A DNA stretch of 10,514 bases from Acidimicrobiales bacterium (lineage in GTDB: Bacteria > Actinomycetota > Acidimicrobiia > Acidimicrobiales > Acidimicrobilacustridaceae). Within the stretch, counting starts at the first letter, position 1; each line of letters opens with the position of its first letter. Below are positions 1 through 5,634 of this stretch, one piece after another. The notes beneath the pieces were generated by a model, which was not told the origin of the DNA, did no database searches, and was given only the letters and a program-made list of their open reading frames with translations. A program made the position numbers and the translations under genes. Where the stretch lies: contig JALRFT010000009.1 of the NCBI GenBank assembly GCA_023261915.1, positions 1 to 10,514 of the forward strand, read 5' to 3'.

Positions 1-445
1 GCTCCTCAAGCAGTTGCTGCGCTACGTCATGAGCGACGAGGCCCGGCACGTGGCGTTCGGCGTGCTCAGCCTCAAGGAGTACTACGCCGACTTGTCCGCC
101 GCCGAACTGCGCGAGCGCCAGGAGTTCGCCTTTGAGGCAGCCGTGCGCATGCGGGACCGCTTCCTCCAGCAGGAAGTCTGGGATCGCATGGGCGTGGACA
201 AGAAGAAGGTCATGAAGCTCCTGTTGGAGCTCCCCCCGGACCAGCAGGTTTTCCAGCAGATGCTGTTTTCCAAGATCGTGCCGAACTGCAAGAAGTTGGG
301 TCTGCTCGACGGCGCTGATGGCTGGCTGCGCAAGCGCTTCACCGAGATCGGCGTCATCCAGTTCGAGGACTGGGCTGACACCTCCGACGAGTACCTGACC
401 TTCGACGCCGTGACCCAGGACCGGGCTGCGGCGGCGGGCGCCTGA
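1..445 (+). CDS. Ferritin-like diiron-domain protein, C-terminal part (5' truncated by window edge)
   Basis: The reading frame is open from base 2 to the TGA at 443-445, so the true start lies before the window. The visible 147 residues begin LLKQLLRYVMSDEARHVAFG. The E-A-R-H element (residues 13-16 of the fragment) is the ExxH iron-ligand pair of the last metal-binding helix in ferritin-like and RNR-R2-like diiron proteins. The first half of the four-helix bundle, with the other iron ligands, is outside the window. The remainder is mostly helical and charged, with no membrane segment or signal. The family contains oxidases, hydroxylases and desaturase-like enzymes, and the substrate cannot be read from this fragment. 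The next gene, a dienoyl-CoA isomerase-like protein, starts 31 bp downstream on the same strand, so co-transcription and a role in acyl-chain metabolism are plausible but inferred. Confidence 0.8.
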   Translation, partial: LLKQLLRYVMSDEARHVAFGVLSLKEYYADLSAAELRERQEFAFEAAVRMRDRFLQQEVWDRMGVDKKKVMKLLLELPPDQQVFQQMLFSKIVPNCKKLGLLDGADGWLRKRFTEIGVIQFEDWADTSDEYLTFDAVTQDRAAAAGA

Positions 446-464
446 GCGACCGATCCCACAACAT

Positions 465-470
465 GGAGGT
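465..470 (+). promoter_or_regulatory. Shine-Dalgarno for the dienoyl-CoA isomerase-like gene
   Basis: GGAGGT lies 6 nt before the GTG at 477 and fixes that codon as the start. It is the strongest Shine-Dalgarno sequence in the window, and it contrasts with the several genes here that have none. Confidence 0.85.
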
Positions 471-476
471 GACGTC

Positions 477-1331
477 GTGACGCCGACCTGTTTCGAGGTG
501 GAGCAGCGGGGCAAGGTGGCGCACCTCAAGCTCTCGCGACCTGACGAGCTGAACACGATGACCCGGGCCTTTTGGTCTGAGTTGCCGACCATCGTCCGCG
601 ATCTTGATGCCGCCGGGGAGACCCGGGTCGTTGTGCTCTCCTCAACGGGCCGGCATTTCAGCGCCGGAATGGATCTTGCCGTGTTCACCGGCGGCGACGG
701 CGGTGGAGACCTCACCGGGGGTGGCGGCCGCCGTGAGGAAGGTCGCGAGCGAGCCCGTCTTCGCCAGATGGTGCTGATGCTGCAGGACTCATTCACGTCC
801 CTCGAACAGGCCCGCATGCCGGTGCTCGCCGCCATCCAAGGCGGATGTATCGGCGGCGCCGTGGACATGGTCAGTGCCTGCGATCTCCGTTACTGCAGTG
901 CCGATGCCTTCTTCGTCATTCAGGAGATCAATCTCGGGATGACGGCGGATGTCGGAACCCTCCAGCGCCTGCCCAAGATCATCCCGGACGGAATCGCCCG
1001 GGAGATGGCCTATCGGGGCCACCGTCTCGGCGCTGACCGAGCGAGAGAGGTGGGTCTCGTCAACGAGGTGTTCGACACCCACGAGGATCTCGTGGCCGGC
1101 GTCCTCGACATCGCCGAGGAGATCGCCAGCAAGAGTCCGCTGGCCGTATGGGGTTCCAAGGAGATGCTGAACTACGCCCGCGACCACAGTGTGGCGGACT
1201 CCCTGAACCACATCGCCACCTGGCAGGCCGGCATGTTCCACCCGGCCGACATGATCGAGAGTTTCTCGGCCAAGGCCGACAAGCGGGATCCTGGTTTTGA
1301 GGATCTCGCCCCACCACCGAACTCGTTCTAG
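477..1331 (+). CDS. Crotonase-fold protein, delta(3,5)-delta(2,4)-dienoyl-CoA isomerase type
   Basis: This 284-residue protein of the enoyl-CoA hydratase/isomerase superfamily starts at GTG 477, behind a clear Shine-Dalgarno. The oxyanion-hole segments are FSAGMDL (61-67) and GGCIGGAVD (122-130). Three acidic residues, D130, E150 and D158, have spacings of 20 and 8. These equal the spacings of the catalytic D176/E196/D204 of rat dienoyl-CoA isomerase (ECH1). The flanking ACDLRYC, QEINLG and TADVGTLQRLPK are also typical of that subfamily. ECH1 enzymes move double bonds of 3,5-dienoyl-CoA to 2,4-dienoyl-CoA during beta-oxidation of unsaturated fatty acids. Residues 71-94 form a Gly/Arg-rich loop of low complexity (GGDGGGDLTGGGG then Arg/Glu-rich), more glycine-rich than I would expect for the family. 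No signal peptide is seen, so it should be cytosolic. The exact substrate is inferred. Confidence 0.88.
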   Translation: MTPTCFEVEQRGKVAHLKLSRPDELNTMTRAFWSELPTIVRDLDAAGETRVVVLSSTGRHFSAGMDLAVFTGGDGGGDLTGGGGRREEGRERARLRQMVLMLQDSFTSLEQARMPVLAAIQGGCIGGAVDMVSACDLRYCSADAFFVIQEINLGMTADVGTLQRLPKIIPDGIAREMAYRGHRLGADRAREVGLVNEVFDTHEDLVAGVLDIAEEIASKSPLAVWGSKEMLNYARDHSVADSLNHIATWQAGMFHPADMIESFSAKADKRDPGFEDLAPPPNSF

Positions 1332-1332
1332 A

Positions 1333-2106
1333 TCACCCCGGGGTCTGGCGGCGGCCGCGCTCGAGGATCTCGTCCTTGCCGGTGGCAATTGCGTCGGGTT
1401 GCATCCGGGTCTTCCACCACGCCCGAAACGCCTCACCCTCAGCCGCCCAGGCCTCATCGACTGACCCGCTGGTGGTGCGCTCGTAGAGATCGAGCAGAGC
1501 TGCGGCGACTTCGTGATCCGTCCCGGCAATGTCGTTGCCGATGGCGAGTGCACGGTCCATCAGCTCGTCGTGGGGAACAACCTCGTTCACCAAGCCCCAC
1601 TGGGCTGCGGTCGCAGCGTTGACGTAGTTGCCCGTCAGGCTCATGTATCGGGCGCGACCCGGACCCACCACACGGGGCAACAGGACCGATAGACCCCACC
1701 CTGGCAGGAGTCCTACCCGACCATGCGTGTCGGCAAAGGAGGCGTGATCGGAGGCCACCAACAGGTCGCATGCCAGTGCCACTTCAAGTCCACCGGTCAC
1801 CGCCGGCCCGTTGATGGCGCCGATGAGCGGGGTGGTTCGACGGCCGAAGGGCCCGCGTTGCTCGGGGTGGAACGTCCCGATTCGCTCGCCTGCGGCGAGC
1901 GCTGTGAGGTCGAGACCGGCACAGAAGGCGGGATCGGTTCCCGTGAGCACGATGGCTCGGATCGAGACGTCCTCGTCGAGGGTGGTGACGGTGTCCACCA
2001 GCGCGTCGTGCAGGGCGGCATTGAGGGCGTTACGGCGATCGGGTCGGTGGAGTGTCACCACGGCGACTGCGTCCTGACGCTCCACCAACAGCGGTCCATC
2101 AGTCAT
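1333..2106 (-). CDS. Enoyl-CoA hydratase/isomerase family protein with His at the second catalytic position
   Basis: This 257-residue crotonase-fold protein starts at ATG (2104-2106). The oxyanion-hole motifs are FCAGLDL (61-67) and AVTGGLEVALACD (102-114). E108 aligns with catalytic Glu144 of rat mitochondrial enoyl-CoA hydratase. The position 20 residues later, where Glu164 should be, is H128 in FADTHGRVGLLPGWG. The family reaction is hydration of trans-2-enoyl-CoA, but losing one of the two catalytic glutamates makes classical hydratase activity uncertain. This ADTHxRVGL form is, to my knowledge, common in actinobacterial paralogues whose function is unassigned. It is the last gene of the minus-strand operon. 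The preceding gene's stop codon is 9 nt away, and GAGGGG overlapping that TGA can act as Shine-Dalgarno. Its own stop is one base from the stop of the convergent upstream gene. Confidence 0.87.
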   Translation of the reverse strand: MTDGPLLVERQDAVAVVTLHRPDRRNALNAALHDALVDTVTTLDEDVSIRAIVLTGTDPAFCAGLDLTALAAGERIGTFHPEQRGPFGRRTTPLIGAINGPAVTGGLEVALACDLLVASDHASFADTHGRVGLLPGWGLSVLLPRVVGPGRARYMSLTGNYVNAATAAQWGLVNEVVPHDELMDRALAIGNDIAGTDHEVAAALLDLYERTTSGSVDEAWAAEGEAFRAWWKTRMQPDAIATGKDEILERGRRQTPG

Positions 2107-2115
2107 GTCTGCCCC

Positions 2116-2784
2116 TCACTCGTTGGGATCAAACGGCAGATCGTCCACTGGCGGGAGGAAGTTCCAGGCGAGGTCACCGACGGCGACGAGGGTGGCGCTG
2201 ATCCAGCCCCCCATGGCAGCGAAGTGCTCGTCGAGGAGTGATCCGTCAGCGAGGACTGCCTCGTCGAATTCGTAGTGGCCCTCGTAGGAGACCTCGATGG
2301 CGTGCTCGGCGGTCCCGAGAGCGTCGAGATCGGTTCCTTGATTCCCCTCGGCCGCTTCCCCGATGTCTGCAGGATCGCTGAAGGTGGTCTCGACCGTGGG
2401 GGCCGAGCGTTCGAGGCGGTGGTCGCCGAGTACGGGACTATGGCGGGGGAGGGCGGCGAGCAGGCGGTTGGGGTCGGGAACCTCAGCGAGGCGTTGGACC
2501 CGGACGACCACTTCCACGTCGATACGGGGTGGTTCGTCGTAGTCCTCACCCACGTACCAGTTCCGCCACGCCGTCTGTGCCCATGTCGGCCACGTCAGGG
2601 TGATGTCGGCCTGCACTCGGGGAGGCAGGCCCTCTCCGGGAAGGCTGTAACTGGTGGCCCAAGTCAGGTCACCGAGGAGAACGTCTGCGCTGAAGCGCTC
2701 TTCGAAGGCCTGCCGCTCGAGCAACGCCGACTCCAGCGCATCGCGCAGCGCTCCAATGGCGTCGGTGAAGACGTGGTCCAGCAC
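2116..2784 (-). CDS. Hypothetical protein, 222 aa, between queF and a crotonase gene
   Basis: I do not recognise this protein. It is a soluble, acidic 222-residue protein with no signal peptide or membrane segment. A probably helical N-terminus (about 1-35, rich in Ala/Leu/Glu) is followed by a stretch that reads like alternating beta strands (about 38-100, with a Trp-rich part TWPTWAQTAWRNW). A variable acidic linker (about 120-160) leads to a C-terminal block with YEGHYEFDEAV and WISATLVAVGDLAWNFLPP. The start is GTG, 5 nt after the queF stop codon, with no Shine-Dalgarno. Translation is therefore probably coupled to termination of queF, which makes this start likely but not certain. Codon usage and GC content match the neighbours. 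Position in a bL37-queF operon suggests a housekeeping or tRNA/ribosome-linked role at most, and no function is assigned. Confidence 0.75.
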   Translation of the reverse strand: MLDHVFTDAIGALRDALESALLERQAFEERFSADVLLGDLTWATSYSLPGEGLPPRVQADITLTWPTWAQTAWRNWYVGEDYDEPPRIDVEVVVRVQRLAEVPDPNRLLAALPRHSPVLGDHRLERSAPTVETTFSDPADIGEAAEGNQGTDLDALGTAEHAIEVSYEGHYEFDEAVLADGSLLDEHFAAMGGWISATLVAVGDLAWNFLPPVDDLPFDPNE

Positions 2785-2789
2785 GGCGG

Positions 2790-3140
2790 TCAGCCGTGGG
2801 TGGCCGTGACCGTGGTGGTCACCCCGCCCCGGACGTTCCAGCGGGTGACGACCTCCATGCGCCGGGGTGCGACGGCGGCAACGAGGTCATCGAGGATCCT
2901 ATTGGTGACGTCCTCGTGGTAGTGCCCCTCGTCGCGGAAACTCCAGAGGTACATCTTCAGCGACTTGAGTTCGACGATCGACTCATCGGGGACGTAGGTG
3001 ATCTCGACGATCCCAAAGTCGGGTTGGCCGGTGACTGGACACATGCAGGTGAGCTCGGGTGTCTCACACCGCACCTCATAGTCCCGACCCGGATGCGGGT
3101 TGGGGAGGGCGACGAGTTCCTTGGACGGGCTTGACGGCAT
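2790..3140 (-). CDS. queF: NADPH-dependent 7-cyano-7-deazaguanine (preQ0) reductase QueF, short type I form
   Basis: QueF reduces the nitrile of preQ0 to the amine of preQ1, a cytosolic step of queuosine synthesis for tRNA wobble position 34. The 116-residue protein is the short single-domain (YkvM-like) class. Catalytic Cys34 lies in CMCPVTGQPDFG and the partner Asp41 in the same segment. The QueF signature ELKSLKMYL (57-65) precedes FRDEGHYHEDVTN, where H75-E76 match the substrate-binding His-Glu of the Bacillus enzyme. RGG (104-106) is also conserved. It is shorter than Bacillus QueF (about 165 aa) mainly at the N-terminus, so the ATG at 3138-3140 gives a minimal protein. It sits 15 nt after the bL37-like gene on the same strand. 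No good Shine-Dalgarno is visible. No other queuosine gene is in the window. Confidence 0.95.
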   Translation of the reverse strand: MPSSPSKELVALPNPHPGRDYEVRCETPELTCMCPVTGQPDFGIVEITYVPDESIVELKSLKMYLWSFRDEGHYHEDVTNRILDDLVAAVAPRRMEVVTRWNVRGGVTTTVTATHG

Positions 3141-3155
3141 GGGGTGCCAGTCCGG

Positions 3156-3242
3156 TCAGCCGCGGCCGCGGTTGGGCTTGCGGCCGTGGTTGGCCTTGGA
3201 GGTTCGACCCTTGGAGCGTTGTTTCGAGGTGCGCTTGGACAT
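3156..3242 (-). CDS. Small ribosomal protein bL37-like, 28 aa
   Basis: A 28-codon ORF (ATG 3240-3242, TGA 3156-3158) encodes a very basic peptide beginning MSKRTSKQRSKGR and containing SKANHGRKPN near the end. Ten of 28 residues are Lys or Arg. The layout is that of bL37, the roughly 24-residue large-subunit protein described in mycobacterial ribosomes: MxKR start, Lys/Arg-rich middle, ANHGKRPN-like ending. Here a few extra residues (RGRG) follow. It is not bL36 (no zinc-binding Cys/His set) and does not look like bTHX or bS22. A TAGGGT box lies 6 nt before the ATG and there is no Shine-Dalgarno, so it is probably read from a leaderless mRNA. It is the first gene of the operon leading into queF. 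ORF callers with a length cutoff would miss it. Family assignment rests on recalled family features, not an alignment. Confidence 0.72.
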   Translation of the reverse strand: MSKRTSKQRSKGRTSKANHGRKPNRGRG

Positions 3243-3248
3243 GGGAGG

Positions 3249-3254
3249 ACCCTA
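3249..3254 (-). promoter_or_regulatory. -10 box of the bL37-queF operon (leaderless type)
   Basis: On the minus strand the hexamer reads TAGGGT and ends 6 nt before the bL37-like ATG, which puts the transcription start at or next to the start codon. No convincing -35 box is seen. It faces the ychF promoter within the same 66-bp gap. Confidence 0.5.
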
Positions 3255-3294
3255 CCCGTGGTGGGTGCCCTCACGACAGTCCCGTGGGGGCCGT

Positions 3295-3300
3295 TAGGCT
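3295..3300 (+). promoter_or_regulatory. -10 box of the ychF operon (leaderless type)
   Basis: TAGGCT ends 8 nt before the ychF ATG at 3309, and there is no Shine-Dalgarno between them. A weak -35 candidate, ACGACA at 3273-3278, is 16 nt upstream. This spacing supports transcription starting at or very near the ATG. Confidence 0.5.
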
Positions 3301-3308
3301 GCGACGCG

Positions 3309-4385
3309 ATGGAGCGTTTCGGATTCGTTGGCCTTCCCAACGCAGGTAAGTCGTCGCTGTACAACGCCCTGTCGGGTGGAAGTGCTCTGGCTGCCCCCTA
3401 TGCCTTTGCCACAACGGAGGCCAACGTGGGTATGGCCAAGGTGCCGGACCCACGCCTCGATGCGCTGGCGGCATTGAGCAACAGTCGATCGGTCGTTCCC
3501 GCAGCTGTGCAGTTCGTCGACATCGGCGGCCTCGTTGAGGGGGCGAGCAAGGGCGAGGGCCTCGGCAACCGGTTCCTCGCCGACATCCGCGAGGTTGACG
3601 CCATTGTCTACGTCTTGCGGGCCTTCGAGGACCCCGACGTGCCCGGTCCTACCGACGCTGCCGACACGCTCCGGGTTCTTGAAACTGAGCTGAGTCTCGC
3701 CGACCTCGAGTCGGTGGAACGACATGCCGACAAGCGCCGGAAAGCAGCGAAGAATGATCCGGCGGTGGCAGCGGAACTGGCCGCGCTCGACGCCGCCCAG
3801 GTGGTGCTCGCTGAGGGCACGCCGGTCTATCGGGGGGCGCTGGCGGAGTCGGTGCGGGAGGTGCTGGGGCCGTTCTTCCTTCTGACCAACAAGCCCGTGC
3901 TCGCCGTCGTGAACATCGGTGAAGACCAACTTGCGGATCCTGAAGGTGTGGTGGGCCCAGTGCAGGCCGAACTCGGCGAGTTCGGGGAGGCCATTGGAAT
4001 GTGTGTGCAGCTCGAGGCTGAGGCTGCTCAGTTGCCGGCCGACGACCGGGCCGAGATGCTTGAGGCATTGGGTCTCGGCGAGGGCGCCCTCCCGCGTTTC
4101 GTGCGGACCGCCTACCACTTGCTCGGTCTGCGAACCTTCTTCACCACCGGGGAGAAGGAGACGAGGGCGTGGACCTTCCGGGCGGGCTCACGGGCCCCTC
4201 GCTGTGCCGGGGTCATCCACTCGGACTTCGAGCGGGGTTTCATTCGTGCCGAAGTGATCTCCTCGGCTGATCTGCTCGGGCTCGGCTCGTGGTCGAAGTC
4301 GCGGGAGGCCGGCCGACTTCGGGTCGAGGGTAAGGACTACGAGGTGGCCGACGGCGATGTCCTCGAGATCCGCTTCAACGTGTGA
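3309..4385 (+). CDS. ychF: Redox/ribosome-associated P-loop NTPase YchF (OLA1 family)
   Basis: YchF/OLA1 is a universal Obg-related NTPase that prefers ATP and binds ribosomes. It is linked to translation initiation and stress responses. The 358-residue product is close to the usual 360-365. The Walker A loop is GLPNAGKSS (8-16). The switch II region is DIGGL (71-75), followed by EGASKGEGLGNRFL, where OLA1 proteins carry a hydrophobic residue in place of the Ras catalytic Gln. NIGE (202-205) is the altered G4 motif (NxxE instead of NKxD) that explains ATP preference. A coiled region (about 125-175) is followed by the C-terminal TGS domain (about 275-358) with AGVIHSDFERGFIRAEVI. The frame is open farther upstream to 3144, but ATG 3309 gives the canonical MxRFGFVGLPNAGKS start and follows a -10 box. 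The DUF192 gene follows after 9 bp. Confidence 0.97.
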   Translation: MERFGFVGLPNAGKSSLYNALSGGSALAAPYAFATTEANVGMAKVPDPRLDALAALSNSRSVVPAAVQFVDIGGLVEGASKGEGLGNRFLADIREVDAIVYVLRAFEDPDVPGPTDAADTLRVLETELSLADLESVERHADKRRKAAKNDPAVAAELAALDAAQVVLAEGTPVYRGALAESVREVLGPFFLLTNKPVLAVVNIGEDQLADPEGVVGPVQAELGEFGEAIGMCVQLEAEAAQLPADDRAEMLEALGLGEGALPRFVRTAYHLLGLRTFFTTGEKETRAWTFRAGSRAPRCAGVIHSDFERGFIRAEVISSADLLGLGSWSKSREAGRLRVEGKDYEVADGDVLEIRFNV

Positions 4386-4394
4386 GGGCGTGTC

Positions 4395-4727
4395 GTGGGG
4401 TGGCTGGTCTGCGACGATCGCGTGCTCGCAACGCTCGAAGTGGCCGACACGGCGTGGCGACGGGGACGTGGATTGCTCGGGCGGGACGGCTTCGACGGGG
4501 CCCTCCTGTTCCCCGCCACCCGGTCGGTGCACACCCTCGGAATGCGGTTCCCCATTGACGTGGCGGTGTGTACTGCCGACCTTGAGGTCATCGACGTGGT
4601 GACCGTCCGTCCCAATCGACTCATCCTGCCTCGTCGCAGTGGACGCCAGATTGTGGAGGCGCCTGCGGGTGCGTTCGCCCACTGGGGTGTGCTCCCCGGT
4701 GATCACCTCGAGGTCCGAGGTGACTGA
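4395..4727 (+). CDS. DUF192 family protein
   Basis: This 110-residue protein matches the small DUF192 family. The characteristic stretch RGRGLLGRDGFDGALLFP (24-40) leads into SVHTLGMRFPIDVAVC (44-59), followed by the late EAPAGAF block (88-94). The molecular function of the family is not established. Many members are exported, but this one has no signal peptide or membrane segment and should be cytosolic. The GTG start at 4395 is chosen because GAGGG (4384-4388) lies 6 nt upstream, overlapping the ychF stop codon. It is 9 bp from ychF and overlaps rsmI by 8 bp, so the three genes are one transcription unit. It contains two cysteines (6 and 59), not arranged as a metal site. Confidence 0.85.
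   Translation: MGWLVCDDRVLATLEVADTAWRRGRGLLGRDGFDGALLFPATRSVHTLGMRFPIDVAVCTADLEVIDVVTVRPNRLILPRRSGRQIVEAPAGAFAHWGVLPGDHLEVRGD
4710..4713 (+). promoter_or_regulatory. Shine-Dalgarno deciding the rsmI start
   Basis: GAGG lies inside the end of the DUF192 gene, 6 nt before GTG 4720. It selects this codon over upstream in-frame starts that would lie deep inside the DUF192 gene. Confidence 0.65.
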
Positions 4728-5613
4728 CGACGGCGCGGCCGGTCGTGGAGGCGGAGCACTCGTGCTGGTCGCCACCCCCATCGGCAATCTCGGCGATCTG
4801 CCACCACGGGCGATCGCCGAGTTCGCCGCCGCCGATGTGGTCGCCTGTGAGGACACTCGTCGCACGGGGCGGTTGCTCGAAGCTGCGGGGGTCCGGGCTC
4901 GCAGGCTGGCCGTGGTCAATGACCACACCGAGCCCTCCATGATCCCCGAGATCGTCGGGATCGTGCGCCGGGGAGAGCGGGTGGTCCTCGTCACCGATGC
5001 CGGTACGCCGGGGATCGCCGATCCCGGCGAGCGGCTGGTGGCCGCCGTCGTTGCTGCGGGATTGCGTGTGGAACACGTCCCGGGACCGAGTTCACCGGTC
5101 GCCGCGCTCGTGTTGAGTGGCATGTCGACGGGCCGATTCGTGTTCGAGGGATTCCTTCCTCGTCGGGGCAGTGATCGGCACGACCGCCTTGCGTCGGTGG
5201 CCGCCGAGCAGCGCACTGTGGTTCTCCTCGAAGCGCCCCACCGGGTGGCACGCACCGTCGCCGACCTCGCCGGGGTGTGCGGTCCCGATCGGGCGGTGGC
5301 GCTGTGTCGGGAACTGACGAAGATGTACGAAGAGGTGTGGCGGGGTTCGCTAGGGGCTGCCCTCGACCATCTCGTTGCCGTTCCACCCCGGGGCGAGTAC
5401 GTGGTGGTGCTCGCAGGAGCGCCGGATCCAGAGGGCCCCACCGATGCCGAGATCCTCCATGCCCTTGCTGATCGGCGGGGGAGTGGCATGACGACGCGGG
5501 ACGCCGTCGATGCCGTTACGGCGGCGACCGGCGTGTCCCGACGCCGGGTCTACGAACTCGCCGTGACGTCCGTCGAGGACCAGCCGGACACTCGGGGCAC
5601 CGCAGAGGACTGA
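4720..5613 (+). CDS. rsmI: 16S rRNA (cytidine(1402)-2'-O)-methyltransferase RsmI
   Basis: RsmI 2'-O-methylates C1402 in the decoding centre of 16S rRNA, using S-adenosylmethionine. The 297-residue product shows the tetrapyrrole-methylase-like fold signatures in order: LVATPIGNLGDL (16-27), VVACEDTRRTGRLL (40-53), VVNDHTE (65-71), VLVTDAGTPGIADPG (89-103) and PGPSSPVAAL (121-130). These are followed by FEGFLPRRG (142-150) and a C-terminal part with EAPHRVARTV and CRELTKMYEEVWRG. The start is GTG 4720. It overlaps the DUF192 stop by 8 bp and has GAGG 6 nt upstream, which gives an N-terminal tail of about 13 residues before the conserved core. It is the last gene of the ychF operon. The metG promoter lies 8 bp after its stop codon. 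In M. tuberculosis rsmI is likewise close to metG. Confidence 0.96.
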   Translation: MTDDGAAGRGGGALVLVATPIGNLGDLPPRAIAEFAAADVVACEDTRRTGRLLEAAGVRARRLAVVNDHTEPSMIPEIVGIVRRGERVVLVTDAGTPGIADPGERLVAAVVAAGLRVEHVPGPSSPVAALVLSGMSTGRFVFEGFLPRRGSDRHDRLASVAAEQRTVVLLEAPHRVARTVADLAGVCGPDRAVALCRELTKMYEEVWRGSLGAALDHLVAVPPRGEYVVVLAGAPDPEGPTDAEILHALADRRGSGMTTRDAVDAVTAATGVSRRRVYELAVTSVEDQPDTRGTAED

Positions 5614-5621
5614 TGCGTCGG

Positions 5622-5627
5622 TAGTGT
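5622..5627 (+). promoter_or_regulatory. -10 box of metG-tatD (leaderless type)
   Basis: TAGTGT is followed by exactly 7 nt and then GTG 5635, the expected first codon of MetRS. No Shine-Dalgarno is present. No clear -35 hexamer is visible at 16-19 nt spacing. Confidence 0.55.
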
Positions 5628-5634
5628 GCGGGGC

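Noticed and set aside
1335..1344. Palindrome ACCCCGGGGT as an intrinsic terminator
   Set aside because: It has no loop and no T tract on either strand. Such short GC palindromes are common in this base composition.
3144..3308. N-terminal extension of ychF from an upstream start at 3144
   Set aside because: It would add 55 residues not found in the family, would run antisense over the bL37-like gene, and would bypass the -10 box and canonical start at 3309.
4188..5489. Long minus-strand open frame (433 codons) opposite ychF, the DUF192 gene and rsmI
   Set aside because: It crosses three well-recognised genes and is low-complexity, rich in Arg/Ser/Pro/Thr. That is typical of the antisense frame of GC-rich coding DNA.
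5626..5634. metG start at GTG 5626
   Set aside because: That codon begins inside the TAGTGT box and the extra residues are not part of the usual MetRS N-terminus. GTG 5635 fits both the promoter spacing and the family.
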